Assembly: GCA_019636815.1 (NCBI GenBank)
Contig: JAHBWT010000020.1
Span: forward strand, 1-52,484
DNA: 52,484 nt
Direction of reading: 5' to 3'
Source: Nitrospira sp.
GTDB lineage: Bacteria > Nitrospirota > Nitrospiria > Nitrospirales > Nitrospiraceae
The notes beneath the pieces are model-generated. The model ran no database searches. It was not told where the DNA came from and was given only the letters and a program-made list of their open reading frames with translations. The position numbers and the translations under genes are program-made. Positions 23,949-32,749 of this stretch are shown one piece after another. Position 1 is the stretch's first letter. The number at the start of each line of letters is the position of its first letter.

Positions 23949-25658
23949 GTGTTTCAGTGGTTCATGCTGAGCGTTCCGCTCTTTCTTCTCCTCGCCTCCG
24001 GCATCGTGATGATCGGCGCTGACACGCCGCGGTTCAGGCGTGAGAGGCTGGCCGCCTACCCGGTCGGGCTTGCGTTCTTAGGTTCGTTCGCCACGTTGTA
24101 CCTGGTGACATGTGAAGGTCCCATCGTCATCCGGTTCTACGATCCGTCCTCGGCGGCGTCCTTGATCATTCCCCTCGGTTTCTACGTCGACCGGCTGGCT
24201 GCGGTCATGATGACGCTCATTACCGCCGTCAGCATGCTCATCTATATCTATTCCACGACCTACATGTACCAGGATAGTCATGCCCGTCGATATCTGTCCT
24301 TGATTTGCCTCACGGACTTCGTCCTGATCTGCATGGTGTCAAGCTCGAACCTCATGATGCTGTTCTTGTTCTGGCAACTACTGAGTTATCTGCTTTATCT
24401 GCTCGCGCACAACCATGCGCATACCGGAACATTGGCGGGTGCGTTCAAGACCTTTACGATCCTTCGCATTGCAGATATGGCATTTCTGGCAGGTATCGTG
24501 CTTGCTTTTCAACTCTATGGCACCTTCGAATTCCACGAACTGTTTGTGCGAGCAATCGAGATGCCTATGACCCTTCCGGTTTGGCCCGGCGTCGACATCA
24601 GCGGCACGACGGCGGTCACGTTCCTGATTTTTATCGGGGCCATGGGCAAGTCGGCGCAGTTTCCGCTGCATTTCTGGTTGCCGGGATCGCTCTTTGCCCC
24701 GACACCGGTCCATGCGATGCTGCACGCGGGCATCATCAATGCCGGTGGATTTCTCATCAACCGGCTGGCACCGCTCTTTGGCATGAGCACGACCACCTTG
24801 CATATTGCTTTCGTCATCGGGACGCTGACGGCGGTCCTCGGAGCCTCCATGATGTTGGTGCAGAGCGACATCAAGAAAACACTCGGTTTTTCCACCATCA
24901 GTCAAATGGGCTATATGATCATGGAATGCGGTCTTGGAGCGTTTTCGTTGGCCGTCTTCCATTTGATTGCGCACGGCCTGTTCAAGGCCACCGTCTTTCT
25001 TTACTGCGGCAACGTCATTCATAAGACGCGGCAAGATCCTCATGTTCCCCATACGGACCATACGGTCACTGACGAGCCGGGATTCTCTCGCCTGACCTGG
25101 TCCACTGGGTTCGTGACGACGCTGATTATTCCGCTGCTCATTCTGCTGGTCACGCACGGAGTCCTGCGCATTCCGCTGCTCGAATCACAAGGGACCGTCA
25201 TCATTCTCTTTTTCATTTGGATCACGTCGTCGCAAGCCATCTTGACGCTCACGCGTCTTCGTGCTGTTGCATCCTGGAAGGTGTCGGCCGCCATGTTGGT
25301 CACCTTGCTCTTCATTGTCTTCACGTATTTGTTCGCCGTGGAGTCGTTCACCGCTTTCCTCTATCCGAACCCGGAGGAAGTGGCCTCGTACTTCAAGGCC
25401 GCAGACCTTCCGGACTGGCTCTTCGATCTCCTCCTCCTCGGCGCGACCGGATTGACCGTGCTCGGCTGGTATTACCTCTACCTGAGAGCCCACGGACAAA
25501 GCGTCTGGATGCCGTCCTGGATCGAGGGCCTGAGAAGTCGACTCTATCCCCTGTTCATGAATCGGCTCTATACCGATGAAATCTATCGGTGGATCGGCCT
25601 GAAGGTCGGGCAACTGATTCATCGGATCGACAAGCTGGAGCGCGGGTGGTCACGATGA
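23949..25658 (+). CDS. dabB: DabB-like NuoL-family ion-translocating subunit (copy 2)
   Basis: A 569-residue paralogue of the preceding gene, very similar throughout, for example in the stretch THGVLRIPLLESQGTVI and in the C-terminal FAVESFTAFLYPNPEEV. The TM7 lysine is at residue 234 in GAMGKSAQFPLH and the HLIAHGLFKA region is intact, so it should be active in ion transfer. GTG 23949 with GAGGA eight bases upstream is preferred to the GTG at 23913. About 220 bases separate it from copy 1, and its stop overlaps the ATG of the next gene (ATGATG), so it is coupled to the third subunit and dabA. The presence of two near-identical copies is unusual for a dab locus. Confidence 0.85.
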   Translation: MFQWFMLSVPLFLLLASGIVMIGADTPRFRRERLAAYPVGLAFLGSFATLYLVTCEGPIVIRFYDPSSAASLIIPLGFYVDRLAAVMMTLITAVSMLIYIYSTTYMYQDSHARRYLSLICLTDFVLICMVSSSNLMMLFLFWQLLSYLLYLLAHNHAHTGTLAGAFKTFTILRIADMAFLAGIVLAFQLYGTFEFHELFVRAIEMPMTLPVWPGVDISGTTAVTFLIFIGAMGKSAQFPLHFWLPGSLFAPTPVHAMLHAGIINAGGFLINRLAPLFGMSTTTLHIAFVIGTLTAVLGASMMLVQSDIKKTLGFSTISQMGYMIMECGLGAFSLAVFHLIAHGLFKATVFLYCGNVIHKTRQDPHVPHTDHTVTDEPGFSRLTWSTGFVTTLIIPLLILLVTHGVLRIPLLESQGTVIILFFIWITSSQAILTLTRLRAVASWKVSAAMLVTLLFIVFTYLFAVESFTAFLYPNPEEVASYFKAADLPDWLFDLLLLGATGLTVLGWYYLYLRAHGQSVWMPSWIEGLRSRLYPLFMNRLYTDEIYRWIGLKVGQLIHRIDKLERGWSR

Positions 25659-26965
25659 TGGAAGCCTTGGTGCCATGGCTGTTAGCCGGTATCCCGCTGG
25701 TAGGAGCGCTCGTCGGCCTCGCATCCTGGTCGGACCCCGAACGTGTGAAGACTTCCTCTATTATCTGCTCGACTCTCAGCCTGGTGTCGGTCCTGGGACT
25801 CGCCGGTTTCCTCACAATGCCGCCCAGTGGATGCCTGTCACTGTACTTGCTGCCACTCGTCGCCCTGACATCGATCTTGGGTCATCCGCTGGGAAAGGAT
25901 CACCGGCTCTCTTGGATCATGACGTTGGTCTGTTTAGGCTTCGGAATGGGAACGCTGACGGCTCACGACCTCTCCGGATCCTTCTTTCTTATGATGCTGC
26001 TGATCACGCTCATCGTGCTGCTCTATCGGCATCACACGGCGTTGTGGCCGATTTCGTGGTGGGGGGTCGGTTTGCTGATCCTCGGTCTGGTTGGCGTGTT
26101 GATCTCGATGATTACCAATTCGCCCGTCTCGTCCATTGCCGCGCTGATGACGTGCGCCGTGCTGCTGCCGTTGGTCCCTTTTCATGGCGGCTTCCTCACA
26201 ACCGTGACACGCCTGCCCGGAAACCTACCCTCATTCGTCGTCCTGTTGTTGCCGATCATCGGGTTCCATCAGCTGCCCCTGATCCTGTCGACAGTTCCGG
26301 AGGATGTGACGGTGATCGCAAGGGCCTTGGCATTGTTGGGAGTCCTCTACACCGCCATCAAAGCACTGGCTCAATCGCGGGTACGCCTCGTATTGGGCTA
26401 TGGAAGCCTTTCCTTCTTTTCGATTGTCTGGTGGTTTGCCGCCACAACCGGATTCACGACGCCCCAAGGGGCGCTCTTGGTCGGGGCAGTCGGCCTTGCG
26501 ACCAGTGGACTCTTGATCGCATGGCAAGTCATCCGCACACGATACGGTGACGATGTGGATCCACAAGCCATCAGCGGTCTGGCCGCGTCCATGCCAAAAT
26601 ACGCCGTGTTGCTTTCCCTATTGGGCCTCGCCGCGATGGGCATTCCGCCTTTCGGCGTGTTTGCCGGATTCATGGGATTGTTGCTGACCTCGCCCCACGC
26701 CTCAGTTTTCGGTCTCTTCCTCGCACTGGCAGCCTGGCTTGCCGCCTCATGGTACATCATGCAGGTGGTGCAGCAACTGCTGTTCGGTGCGAGCCGACCC
26801 GATTTGCGGTACACCGATCTCCTGAATCCAGAACTGGCCTCCTTGTTGATCGTCGTGGTGGTTCTCCTGGCACTGGGTCTCGTCCCATCTGCCGTCTTTG
26901 CACCAGCGCAGCCCATTCTTGAGCAAGCTGCGCTAGCCCGGGAGTCGTTCGCATGGCCAAACTAG
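25655..26965 (+). CDS. Third antiporter-like membrane subunit, degenerate
   Basis: A 436-residue membrane protein with about 12-13 hydrophobic helices. It resembles NuoM/NuoN-type antiporter subunits: LVPFHGGFL matches the QFPFHVWLP region, SRVRLVLGYGSLSFF matches DIKNMLGFSTIGQMG and LGLAAMGIPPFGVFAGF is a typical NuoN/NuoM helix. The residues that carry ions are lost. The TM7 lysine position is a leucine (residue 170), and the HLIAHGLFKA region reads GAVGLATSGLLIA. It overlaps dabB copy 2 (ATGA) and dabA (13 bases), so it is a fixed part of the transcript. It probably has a structural or docking role. Confidence 0.72.
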   Translation: MMEALVPWLLAGIPLVGALVGLASWSDPERVKTSSIICSTLSLVSVLGLAGFLTMPPSGCLSLYLLPLVALTSILGHPLGKDHRLSWIMTLVCLGFGMGTLTAHDLSGSFFLMMLLITLIVLLYRHHTALWPISWWGVGLLILGLVGVLISMITNSPVSSIAALMTCAVLLPLVPFHGGFLTTVTRLPGNLPSFVVLLLPIIGFHQLPLILSTVPEDVTVIARALALLGVLYTAIKALAQSRVRLVLGYGSLSFFSIVWWFAATTGFTTPQGALLVGAVGLATSGLLIAWQVIRTRYGDDVDPQAISGLAASMPKYAVLLSLLGLAAMGIPPFGVFAGFMGLLLTSPHASVFGLFLALAAWLAASWYIMQVVQQLLFGASRPDLRYTDLLNPELASLLIVVVVLLALGLVPSAVFAPAQPILEQAALARESFAWPN

Positions 26966-29900
26966 AACATTCCCTCGATATTGAATCTCGGCGGATGGAA
27001 CTACGCGGAATCGTCCGCTTGGCCGGAGAGGTCATCGCTCAATACTGGCCAATGCGCACGTTCGTCCACCACAATCCCTTACATGGGATCGAGTACCTTC
27101 CGTTCGAAGAGGCGGTTCGTCGTGGAAAACAATTCGTCGGTGGCAATGGGTATCTGCCCGGCCATGTGTATCGGAAGTTCCTCAGGACCGGTCGCATACA
27201 ACTGACCCATCTCGATGATGCGCTCAAACCACTGGTCATCGACAAGTCCGTTCTCCTCGGCACGCACACGGTCACCCACGGAACCGTGCTGCATGCCTGC
27301 TTGGCAGAGGGACTCTGCAGTCCGGTCGTTGAACCGCTGGACGACCAACTGCCAGACCCGTCGCGTCGCGCGATCGACGACCTTGCCGCTCGGCTGAGGC
27401 CCGTCACAATTGTTCCCGACCTCTCCGAACAGATCGATGCCATGGTGAGACGTGACGAGGCCGCACTCGGACGGTGGCTCACCCTCTCTCATTGGTGCGA
27501 TGATACCCTCGGCACTCGGATCGTTCAGCACATCAACGACCAATTGATCAAATGGTGCGCGGCCTTCCTCGATGAGGGCCATGCCGCGTGGGCCATGCCG
27601 GAGCGCGAAAAGGGGCTCTATGCCGCCTGGAAAGCCATTGCGTCTCATGAATGGTCGGTCTGCGACATTCAAGACGGCCGCAAGAAGATCGCTCGGCTGT
27701 CCGACTATCCGGAAGATGCGCTCCTTGAAAGTTTGGATGCAATGGGAATCCCCGCCGAACTTCGGCAGGACTATCTGTCGTTGCAATTGACTGCCCTGCC
27801 TGGATGGGCTGGGTTTATCAAGTGGCGGGGAGAGGAACGTGACTACCCTTGGCAGCAGGCATACCCTGCCGGTTTGGTCAAATTCCTGGCCATTCGCCAA
27901 TGGTATGCGCGAGAACTGGTTCAGAAGGCTTGCCAGGAGAATCTTGGTATCGAGGGCCGATTCGATGCTGTGACGGACTACATGCACGGCCATGCCGAAG
28001 AATATTATCTGAGACGGCAGCGAGTCGCTGGGCTCTTGCCTGCCCTGTATGCCGAGGAAGTAGACCGGCTAGCTCATCGCAGAGGCGCGGGCTGGAAAGC
28101 CGTGCTCGACCGATTCAGAATGGACGTGGTCCCTCGCCAGGAAGCAGCTCAACTCCGTGGCACCGCCAAGAGGCTCCTTGCGCTGGTCAGATTTTTGGGG
28201 ATCGAGGCCGGCTGCCTGGACGAGTGCTCAGCGACGGACCTGAAACAGCTTGTGGATTGGATGGAGGCGTTTCCCGAATCCGAGCATGGACCGGTGTGGC
28301 TCAAGGCACTGGAAGCCAGCTACCAGGAACACCTGTTCCAAAAACTCCGCACCCGACCCTACGATCCCGACCGGCCGGCCACAAACCGCCCCTCTTCACA
28401 ATCGGTCTACTGCATCGACGTGCGATCCGAACCTTTTCGTCGGCATCTCGAATCGATTGGATCACATGAAACCTATGGGTTTGCAGGATTCTTCGCTGCG
28501 TTCATCCGCTACAGAGCCTGGGGGAAGGAACACGATACGGAGCAGTTTCCTGTCATCATGCGGGCGAAGAACGAGGTCCGTGAAATTCCTCGCAACTACC
28601 TGGACGATACGGTCTTGAAACATGAGGTGCGCGCCAGATGGGTCCATGCCAGCCACACCCTCCTGCACGATTTGAAGGAGAACGTCGTGACCCCCTATGT
28701 CATGGTGGAATCCTTGGGCTGGTTCTACGGCCTTCCGATCTTCGGCAAGACGTTGATACCCGCGCTCTACCATCGGCTGACTACTTGGTTCCGGCGGCTG
28801 TCGGCTCCGTCTCTCCCCACCACGCTCACGGTCGATAAACTCGCACCCGGCGAAACCGTGGAGATGCTCGATGCGGAACAGCAGGCACTGGTCAGGAAAG
28901 CCTTGCAGGAGCGATTGGGGCTGAGCAGTTCCAGGATTACGCCCGCCCTTGTCGACGCCTTGCGTCAACGCGCACTGGAGGGGGGAAAAGGTCCCCAGTC
29001 GTCGATCTTAACGCAGGAGGTCGCGCGCGGGAGACTGACATCGGAGATGGTCGACGAATTCGTTGAGACCCTTCAACGACAATACGATCTGAATGCACGA
29101 GCCGCGTCATGGCACAAGGAGCGGATTACCAGGACTGGTTTTATACTAGAAGAACAAGTCCTGACAGTCGATACCGCCCTCCGTATGATGGGGCTGACCA
29201 AGAACTTTGCCCGACTCGTCCTGTTCTGCGCTCATGGCAGCACCTCCGACAACAATCCTTACGAGTCGGCTCTGGACTGCGGCGCGTGCGGCGGCAACGA
29301 AGGAAAGCCCAACGCGCGTGTGTTGGCGATGATGGCGAACAGTCAGAATGTACGCGAACGCTTGAAGAAGACCGGCATCGAGATTCCATCGGATACGCAT
29401 TTCATCGCCGGACAGATGAATACCACAACCGACGAGGTGCAGCTCTTCGACTTGGAAGACGTACCGCCGACTCACCGGGCGGATCTGTCTCGACTGCAAG
29501 GCGATCTTCGGACAGCGTCCCACCTCACAAGCCGGGAACGATGCAGCCGTTTTCCCGACGTTCAGCAGATGCTCCCCGAGAGGACGGCCCATGCGCACGT
29601 CAGCAGACGGAGTGTCGACTGGAGCCAGGTGAGACCCGAATGGGGCCTCTCAAACAATACCGCGTTCATCATCGGACGTCGCGAATTGACACAGGGGCTG
29701 GACCTGAGCGGGCGAGTGTTTCTGCACTCGTACAACTATCGTGAAGATCCAAGCCACCGACTGCTTGAAGTGTTGCTCACGGCTCCTCAGGTTGTGGCAC
29801 AATGGATCAACATGGAACACTATTTTTCGGCGGTGGACAATGAGGTGTATGGGAGCGGCAGTAAGATTTACCACAATGTGGTGGGGCGGTTCGGCATCAT

Positions 29901-30180
29901 GTCAGGGCCTTGGAGCGATCTCCGTCTTGGATTGGCGAAACAAACCGTGATGAACGGCGACGTACCGTATCACGAGCCGATGCGGCTGCTGACTATCGTT
30001 GAGGCCCCCCGCAAAGGGATCGAGAAACTCATCGCACGGCATGATGTCCTTCAACATTACTACCATAATGAGTGGGTTCATCTGGTCGTGCTCGATCCCG
30101 ATGATGAGGGCTGGTATCGCTATCTTCCGAATGGGGAGTGGAGCAGCATCACACCCCAACTGATGGAGCAGAAACGCTAA
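26953..30180 (+). CDS. dabA: DabA (DUF2309), CO2-hydrating subunit of DIC uptake complex
   Basis: A 1075-residue cytoplasmic protein of the DUF2309/DabA family. The four residues of the beta-carbonic-anhydrase-like zinc site known from Halothiobacillus DabA are all there: Cys487 and Asp489 in SVYCIDVRSE, His761 in CAHGSTSDNN and Cys776 in DCGACGGNEG; the 15-residue spacing from His to Cys matches that protein. With DabB it is thought to hydrate CO2 to HCO3- in the cytoplasm, driven by the ion gradient. The N terminus TFVHHNPLHGIEYLPFEEAV is the usual DabA opening. It is about 240 residues longer than characterised DabA. It overlaps the upstream membrane gene by 13 bases and is followed by a PII-like gene. 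Confidence 0.93.
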   Translation: MAKLEHSLDIESRRMELRGIVRLAGEVIAQYWPMRTFVHHNPLHGIEYLPFEEAVRRGKQFVGGNGYLPGHVYRKFLRTGRIQLTHLDDALKPLVIDKSVLLGTHTVTHGTVLHACLAEGLCSPVVEPLDDQLPDPSRRAIDDLAARLRPVTIVPDLSEQIDAMVRRDEAALGRWLTLSHWCDDTLGTRIVQHINDQLIKWCAAFLDEGHAAWAMPEREKGLYAAWKAIASHEWSVCDIQDGRKKIARLSDYPEDALLESLDAMGIPAELRQDYLSLQLTALPGWAGFIKWRGEERDYPWQQAYPAGLVKFLAIRQWYARELVQKACQENLGIEGRFDAVTDYMHGHAEEYYLRRQRVAGLLPALYAEEVDRLAHRRGAGWKAVLDRFRMDVVPRQEAAQLRGTAKRLLALVRFLGIEAGCLDECSATDLKQLVDWMEAFPESEHGPVWLKALEASYQEHLFQKLRTRPYDPDRPATNRPSSQSVYCIDVRSEPFRRHLESIGSHETYGFAGFFAAFIRYRAWGKEHDTEQFPVIMRAKNEVREIPRNYLDDTVLKHEVRARWVHASHTLLHDLKENVVTPYVMVESLGWFYGLPIFGKTLIPALYHRLTTWFRRLSAPSLPTTLTVDKLAPGETVEMLDAEQQALVRKALQERLGLSSSRITPALVDALRQRALEGGKGPQSSILTQEVARGRLTSEMVDEFVETLQRQYDLNARAASWHKERITRTGFILEEQVLTVDTALRMMGLTKNFARLVLFCAHGSTSDNNPYESALDCGACGGNEGKPNARVLAMMANSQNVRERLKKTGIEIPSDTHFIAGQMNTTTDEVQLFDLEDVPPTHRADLSRLQGDLRTASHLTSRERCSRFPDVQQMLPERTAHAHVSRRSVDWSQVRPEWGLSNNTAFIIGRRELTQGLDLSGRVFLHSYNYREDPSHRLLEVLLTAPQVVAQWINMEHYFSAVDNEVYGSGSKIYHNVVGRFGIMSGPWSDLRLGLAKQTVMNGDVPYHEPMRLLTIVEAPRKGIEKLIARHDVLQHYYHNEWVHLVVLDPDDEGWYRYLPNGEWSSITPQLMEQKR

Positions 30181-30222
30181 CGTTGCGATTGAAGGAACCG
30201 GAGACCAGAAAGGAGCGTACCG

Positions 30223-30564
30223 ATGGCCGGATTGACGTTGCACCCGATGAAGGAAATTCGCGTGATTGTTGCGGGGGAACACCGTGCGTTCGTGACAGAA
30301 CTGCTGGATCGTGTTCACGCGTCCGGCTATACGATCATCGGAAACATTTCCGGAAAGGGCCATCATGGGATCCGAGAAGCGCACTTCATGTTCAGCGAGC
30401 AAGAAAGCCTTGAGATGATCGTAACGGTTGTCCCGGAAGAAAAAGTCGAGCCGATCCTGGCCGGGCTTCGCCCGATCTTTGAACGTTATTCCGGTTTTAC
30501 GTACGTAGCCGACGTGGCCGTCAGCCGCCAGGAATATTTCGGGAAAAAGAGCGCCAAATCTTGA
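30223..30564 (+). CDS. PII-like signal protein (bicarbonate-locus type)
   Basis: A 113-residue protein with the ferredoxin-like PII fold pattern: KEIRVIVAGEHRAFVTELLD, GYTIIGNISGKGHHGI (where the T-loop of PII lies) and MIVTVVPEEKVEPILAGLRPI with YVADVAVSRQEYF at the end. It lacks the Tyr51 uridylylation context of GlnB, so it is a PII-like rather than a nitrogen-type PII protein. Such proteins occur beside bicarbonate transporters and carboxysomes; CPII of Thiomonas binds adenine nucleotides and bicarbonate. GGAG is eight bases before the ATG, 42 bases after dabA, so it is the last gene of the dab operon and likely regulates the complex. Confidence 0.78.
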   Translation: MAGLTLHPMKEIRVIVAGEHRAFVTELLDRVHASGYTIIGNISGKGHHGIREAHFMFSEQESLEMIVTVVPEEKVEPILAGLRPIFERYSGFTYVADVAVSRQEYFGKKSAKS

Positions 30565-30785
30565 TGGCCAAGCCTATGACACACGAGGTGTGAGCTGCAC
30601 AGTCAGGTATTTACTTGTGGAGATTCAAGTAGCCATACGAGTTGCGATCGAACAACCAGACAGCTTATGGTCCGCAATCCTGCTAAGTTCTGAGTTGGTC
30701 TCATGATGGACAAGGTGGTTTCAGGGATGACGGTGGTATAGGGGGTCAGGTTGTAGAGTAACCGATCGATCTGCCAGCACCTCCC

Positions 30786-30801
30786 CGGGAAGCGTGTTGC
30801 A
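30786..30801 (+). promoter_or_regulatory. Candidate sigma-54 promoter before the outer-membrane protein gene
   Basis: CGGGAA (30786-30791), five bases, then TTGCA (30797-30801): the GG and GC pairs have the required 10-base spacing and the -12 element is perfect. The -24 element is weaker. The predicted start is about eight bases before ATG 30820, so the true start codon may be further downstream. Confidence 0.35.
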
Positions 30802-30819
30802 ATTCAAAACACTGCGATC

Positions 30820-31872
30820 ATGTCACATTTCTTATTGACTGTGTGCCGGCACAAGAAGAGCGTGTTTGGCCCGAAGAGCATCGTCGCAGGTCTGGTGTTG
30901 CTCTTGAGTGCCGCTTCCCCGGGGTTCGCCGCAGCGCCCAACACCGGATGGTCTGCAGTCGGTGGTGGATCGTTGTTTTACACCGATGACGTCGCCCTCT
31001 TTTCGGCTACCCGCCGTTCGAGTCTTGACGGCGATCCATCCCAGCCTGTGCTGGACGTCTCCCGCACCGGAATCGGCAAGGACGTGGTGTTCGAACCGTA
31101 TGTTCGTTTGTCAAAATTGATTCCTTCCTCATTTGGCGAAACGGAGCTTTCGGTGAGGGTCCGAGGATTTGTCTATGCGACCAATCCCGAGTTCAGCCAG
31201 GCTTCGATGTATCTCGAAGCGATTCATGGGTTCACGCCTCGAACCGTGCTCCGGCTGCGGTATTTCACGGCGCCCGATCAACTCCTGGGGCAGACGGAGC
31301 TGCATGGTTCTGAGAATAATCTCCAGGATATGCGCGTCACCTCCCACCTCGGCACAGTCCGACTCGATCACCGCCTTTCCGAACATTGGGAAATCCAATT
31401 GTTGGGACGCGCAGGAATTCGCAATTTCAACGACCCGTTCGTTCAGAGGGATACCTTGTTGTGGAGGATCGGCCCCCATTTGTTGTATCACCTGAATCAC
31501 CATGCGCGAGTGATCCTCGGGTATCATTACGAGCGCGGTCTCGCAGAAGGTCGGCATGAGACAGAACTCCATGATGACGTCTCTTACGTGCATCACTTTG
31601 CGTCGATCGGCATCGAGGCGGACCTTATGGAGCATTTGGAGCTTGAATTGGACTTTCACTACGAGCGGAACAACTTTACCAGTGGCAACCCCGAAGATGA
31701 GCGGTTCGACGGCCATGAGAATATTTTTCTCGGGAGCGGGAGACTCTCATACCAGGTGACGGATCATACCGCCTTAACTTTCATGGTTCAGCGGTCCAAT
31801 CGTCGACAGAATTTTCACCAGACGCACGATCACAATACCAATGTCTCAGTTGGAGCCGTGTACCGGTTTTGA
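30820..31872 (+). CDS. Outer-membrane beta-barrel protein
   Basis: A 350-residue protein with a signal peptide (KSIVAGLVLLLSAASPGFA, cleavage near residue 38). The rest alternates polar and hydrophobic residues in short strands (HARVILGYHYERGLAEG, ELELDFHYERNNF) and ends in VGAVYRF, the aromatic C terminus of outer-membrane barrels. The length suggests about 14-16 strands. No substrate motif is seen. It is His- and acid-rich in its loops. Its place between the dab operon and a SulP transporter suggests an entry pore for anions such as bicarbonate, but this is inference. No clear ribosome binding site before the ATG; GTG codons near residues 8 and 14 are possible starts. Confidence 0.7.
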   Translation: MSHFLLTVCRHKKSVFGPKSIVAGLVLLLSAASPGFAAAPNTGWSAVGGGSLFYTDDVALFSATRRSSLDGDPSQPVLDVSRTGIGKDVVFEPYVRLSKLIPSSFGETELSVRVRGFVYATNPEFSQASMYLEAIHGFTPRTVLRLRYFTAPDQLLGQTELHGSENNLQDMRVTSHLGTVRLDHRLSEHWEIQLLGRAGIRNFNDPFVQRDTLLWRIGPHLLYHLNHHARVILGYHYERGLAEGRHETELHDDVSYVHHFASIGIEADLMEHLELELDFHYERNNFTSGNPEDERFDGHENIFLGSGRLSYQVTDHTALTFMVQRSNRRQNFHQTHDHNTNVSVGAVYRF

Positions 31873-31981
31873 GTCCATGTGGTATTAAACCTCGGTATTA
31901 AGCTCGGTTAGTGATAACGTTTCGAGCGAACACTATGCGAGATGTCCGCGGTTCACAAAGAGTCATTTGGAAGGCTGGCCC

Positions 31982-32497
31982 ATGTTGAGAGCGATCACTG
32001 TCTTGACTCTCTGCTGCCTGTTGCCGGGCTGCCACCGTACCTTCGGGGTTCCCAGGGATCTGGTGCAAGACCTCCCTGCGTTAGCCGCGGTCCGATCGGT
32101 GTATATCGAAGACCTCACCCACGGGGAAGATCCCCATCTTGTGGAGGGATCGGATCTGGTCAAAGAAAAGATCCGGGCGAGGCTGGTTCAGTCAGGGAGG
32201 TTCTCGGTCGTCGATATTCCGGAACAAGCCGACGCAGCACTGACCGGGGTAGCAGGCTTCCAGCGGTGGTATTTTGGGATGGAGAGTTTCTACGGATTGG
32301 AAGGCAGTCTGAATACGCAGTACGCTGGGATAGGGATGGTTCGATTGCTCGACTCCAAAACAAAGCAACCGATTTGGACACACGAGTATGAGACGGGCTT
32401 CTTTCACCCTACAGAACGCGTGGTGGACCGCGTTGCCGATCAAGTGGTCAACAAGTTGCTGCGCGACGCAATACGCGCTAGCGGAAAGAAGGAATAG
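31982..32497 (+). CDS. Small periplasmic lipoprotein, unknown (CsgG/LpoB-like fold possible)
   Basis: A 171-residue lipoprotein: signal with lipobox LPGC (Cys17), then a single domain with VRSVYIEDLTHGEDPHLV, the helix VKEKIRARLVQSGRFSVVD and ADAALTGVAGF, a pattern seen in CsgG-like and other ABA-fold lipoproteins that pair a strand with an 'export of variable length' helix. The last part IWTHEYETGFFHPT-ERVVDRVADQVV contains a strand and a long helix. GGAAGG is seven bases before ATG 31982. Function unknown; it is probably anchored in the outer membrane, next to the beta-barrel gene. Confidence 0.6.
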   Translation: MLRAITVLTLCCLLPGCHRTFGVPRDLVQDLPALAAVRSVYIEDLTHGEDPHLVEGSDLVKEKIRARLVQSGRFSVVDIPEQADAALTGVAGFQRWYFGMESFYGLEGSLNTQYAGIGMVRLLDSKTKQPIWTHEYETGFFHPTERVVDRVADQVVNKLLRDAIRASGKKE

Positions 32498-32749
32498 ATT
32501 CAATAGGTTTCTCCGGGATAGACCGATTCTCCACTATATCAATTGGTTACGTGGCAAGTGTCTTCTTAATTCCTGTGCACCCAGTTAGCTTGGCAAATCC
32601 AACTGGTGGCGCCTCTATCCCTGCTTCATTCAGGTCCAGAGCAAAAATGAGGTTGCATTTTTCGCTGCAAGTTTGATAGGGATTGATTTTAGGATTAGAG
32701 CTTTCTAAGCATCCGGTCCAACCTCCCCTGTTACCCATAAGGTGAAAAC

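Noticed and set aside
24305..25157. Long frames overlapping dabB copy 2 in other frames (239 and 259 codons)
   Set aside because: They are shadows of the conserved dabB reading frame; their translations are rich in Arg, His and Gln and resemble no protein.
22023..26965. A complex I (nuo) or Mrp antiporter operon
   Set aside because: Only NuoL/NuoM-like subunits are present, with no nuoA-K or mrpB-G genes. The genes run directly into a DUF2309 (dabA) gene, so a DAB/MPS-type system is the better reading.
30565..30819. A gene or RNA in the gap after the PII-like gene
   Set aside because: No open frame with a ribosome binding site and no stable hairpin with a T tract; only the possible sigma-54 element at its right end was kept.
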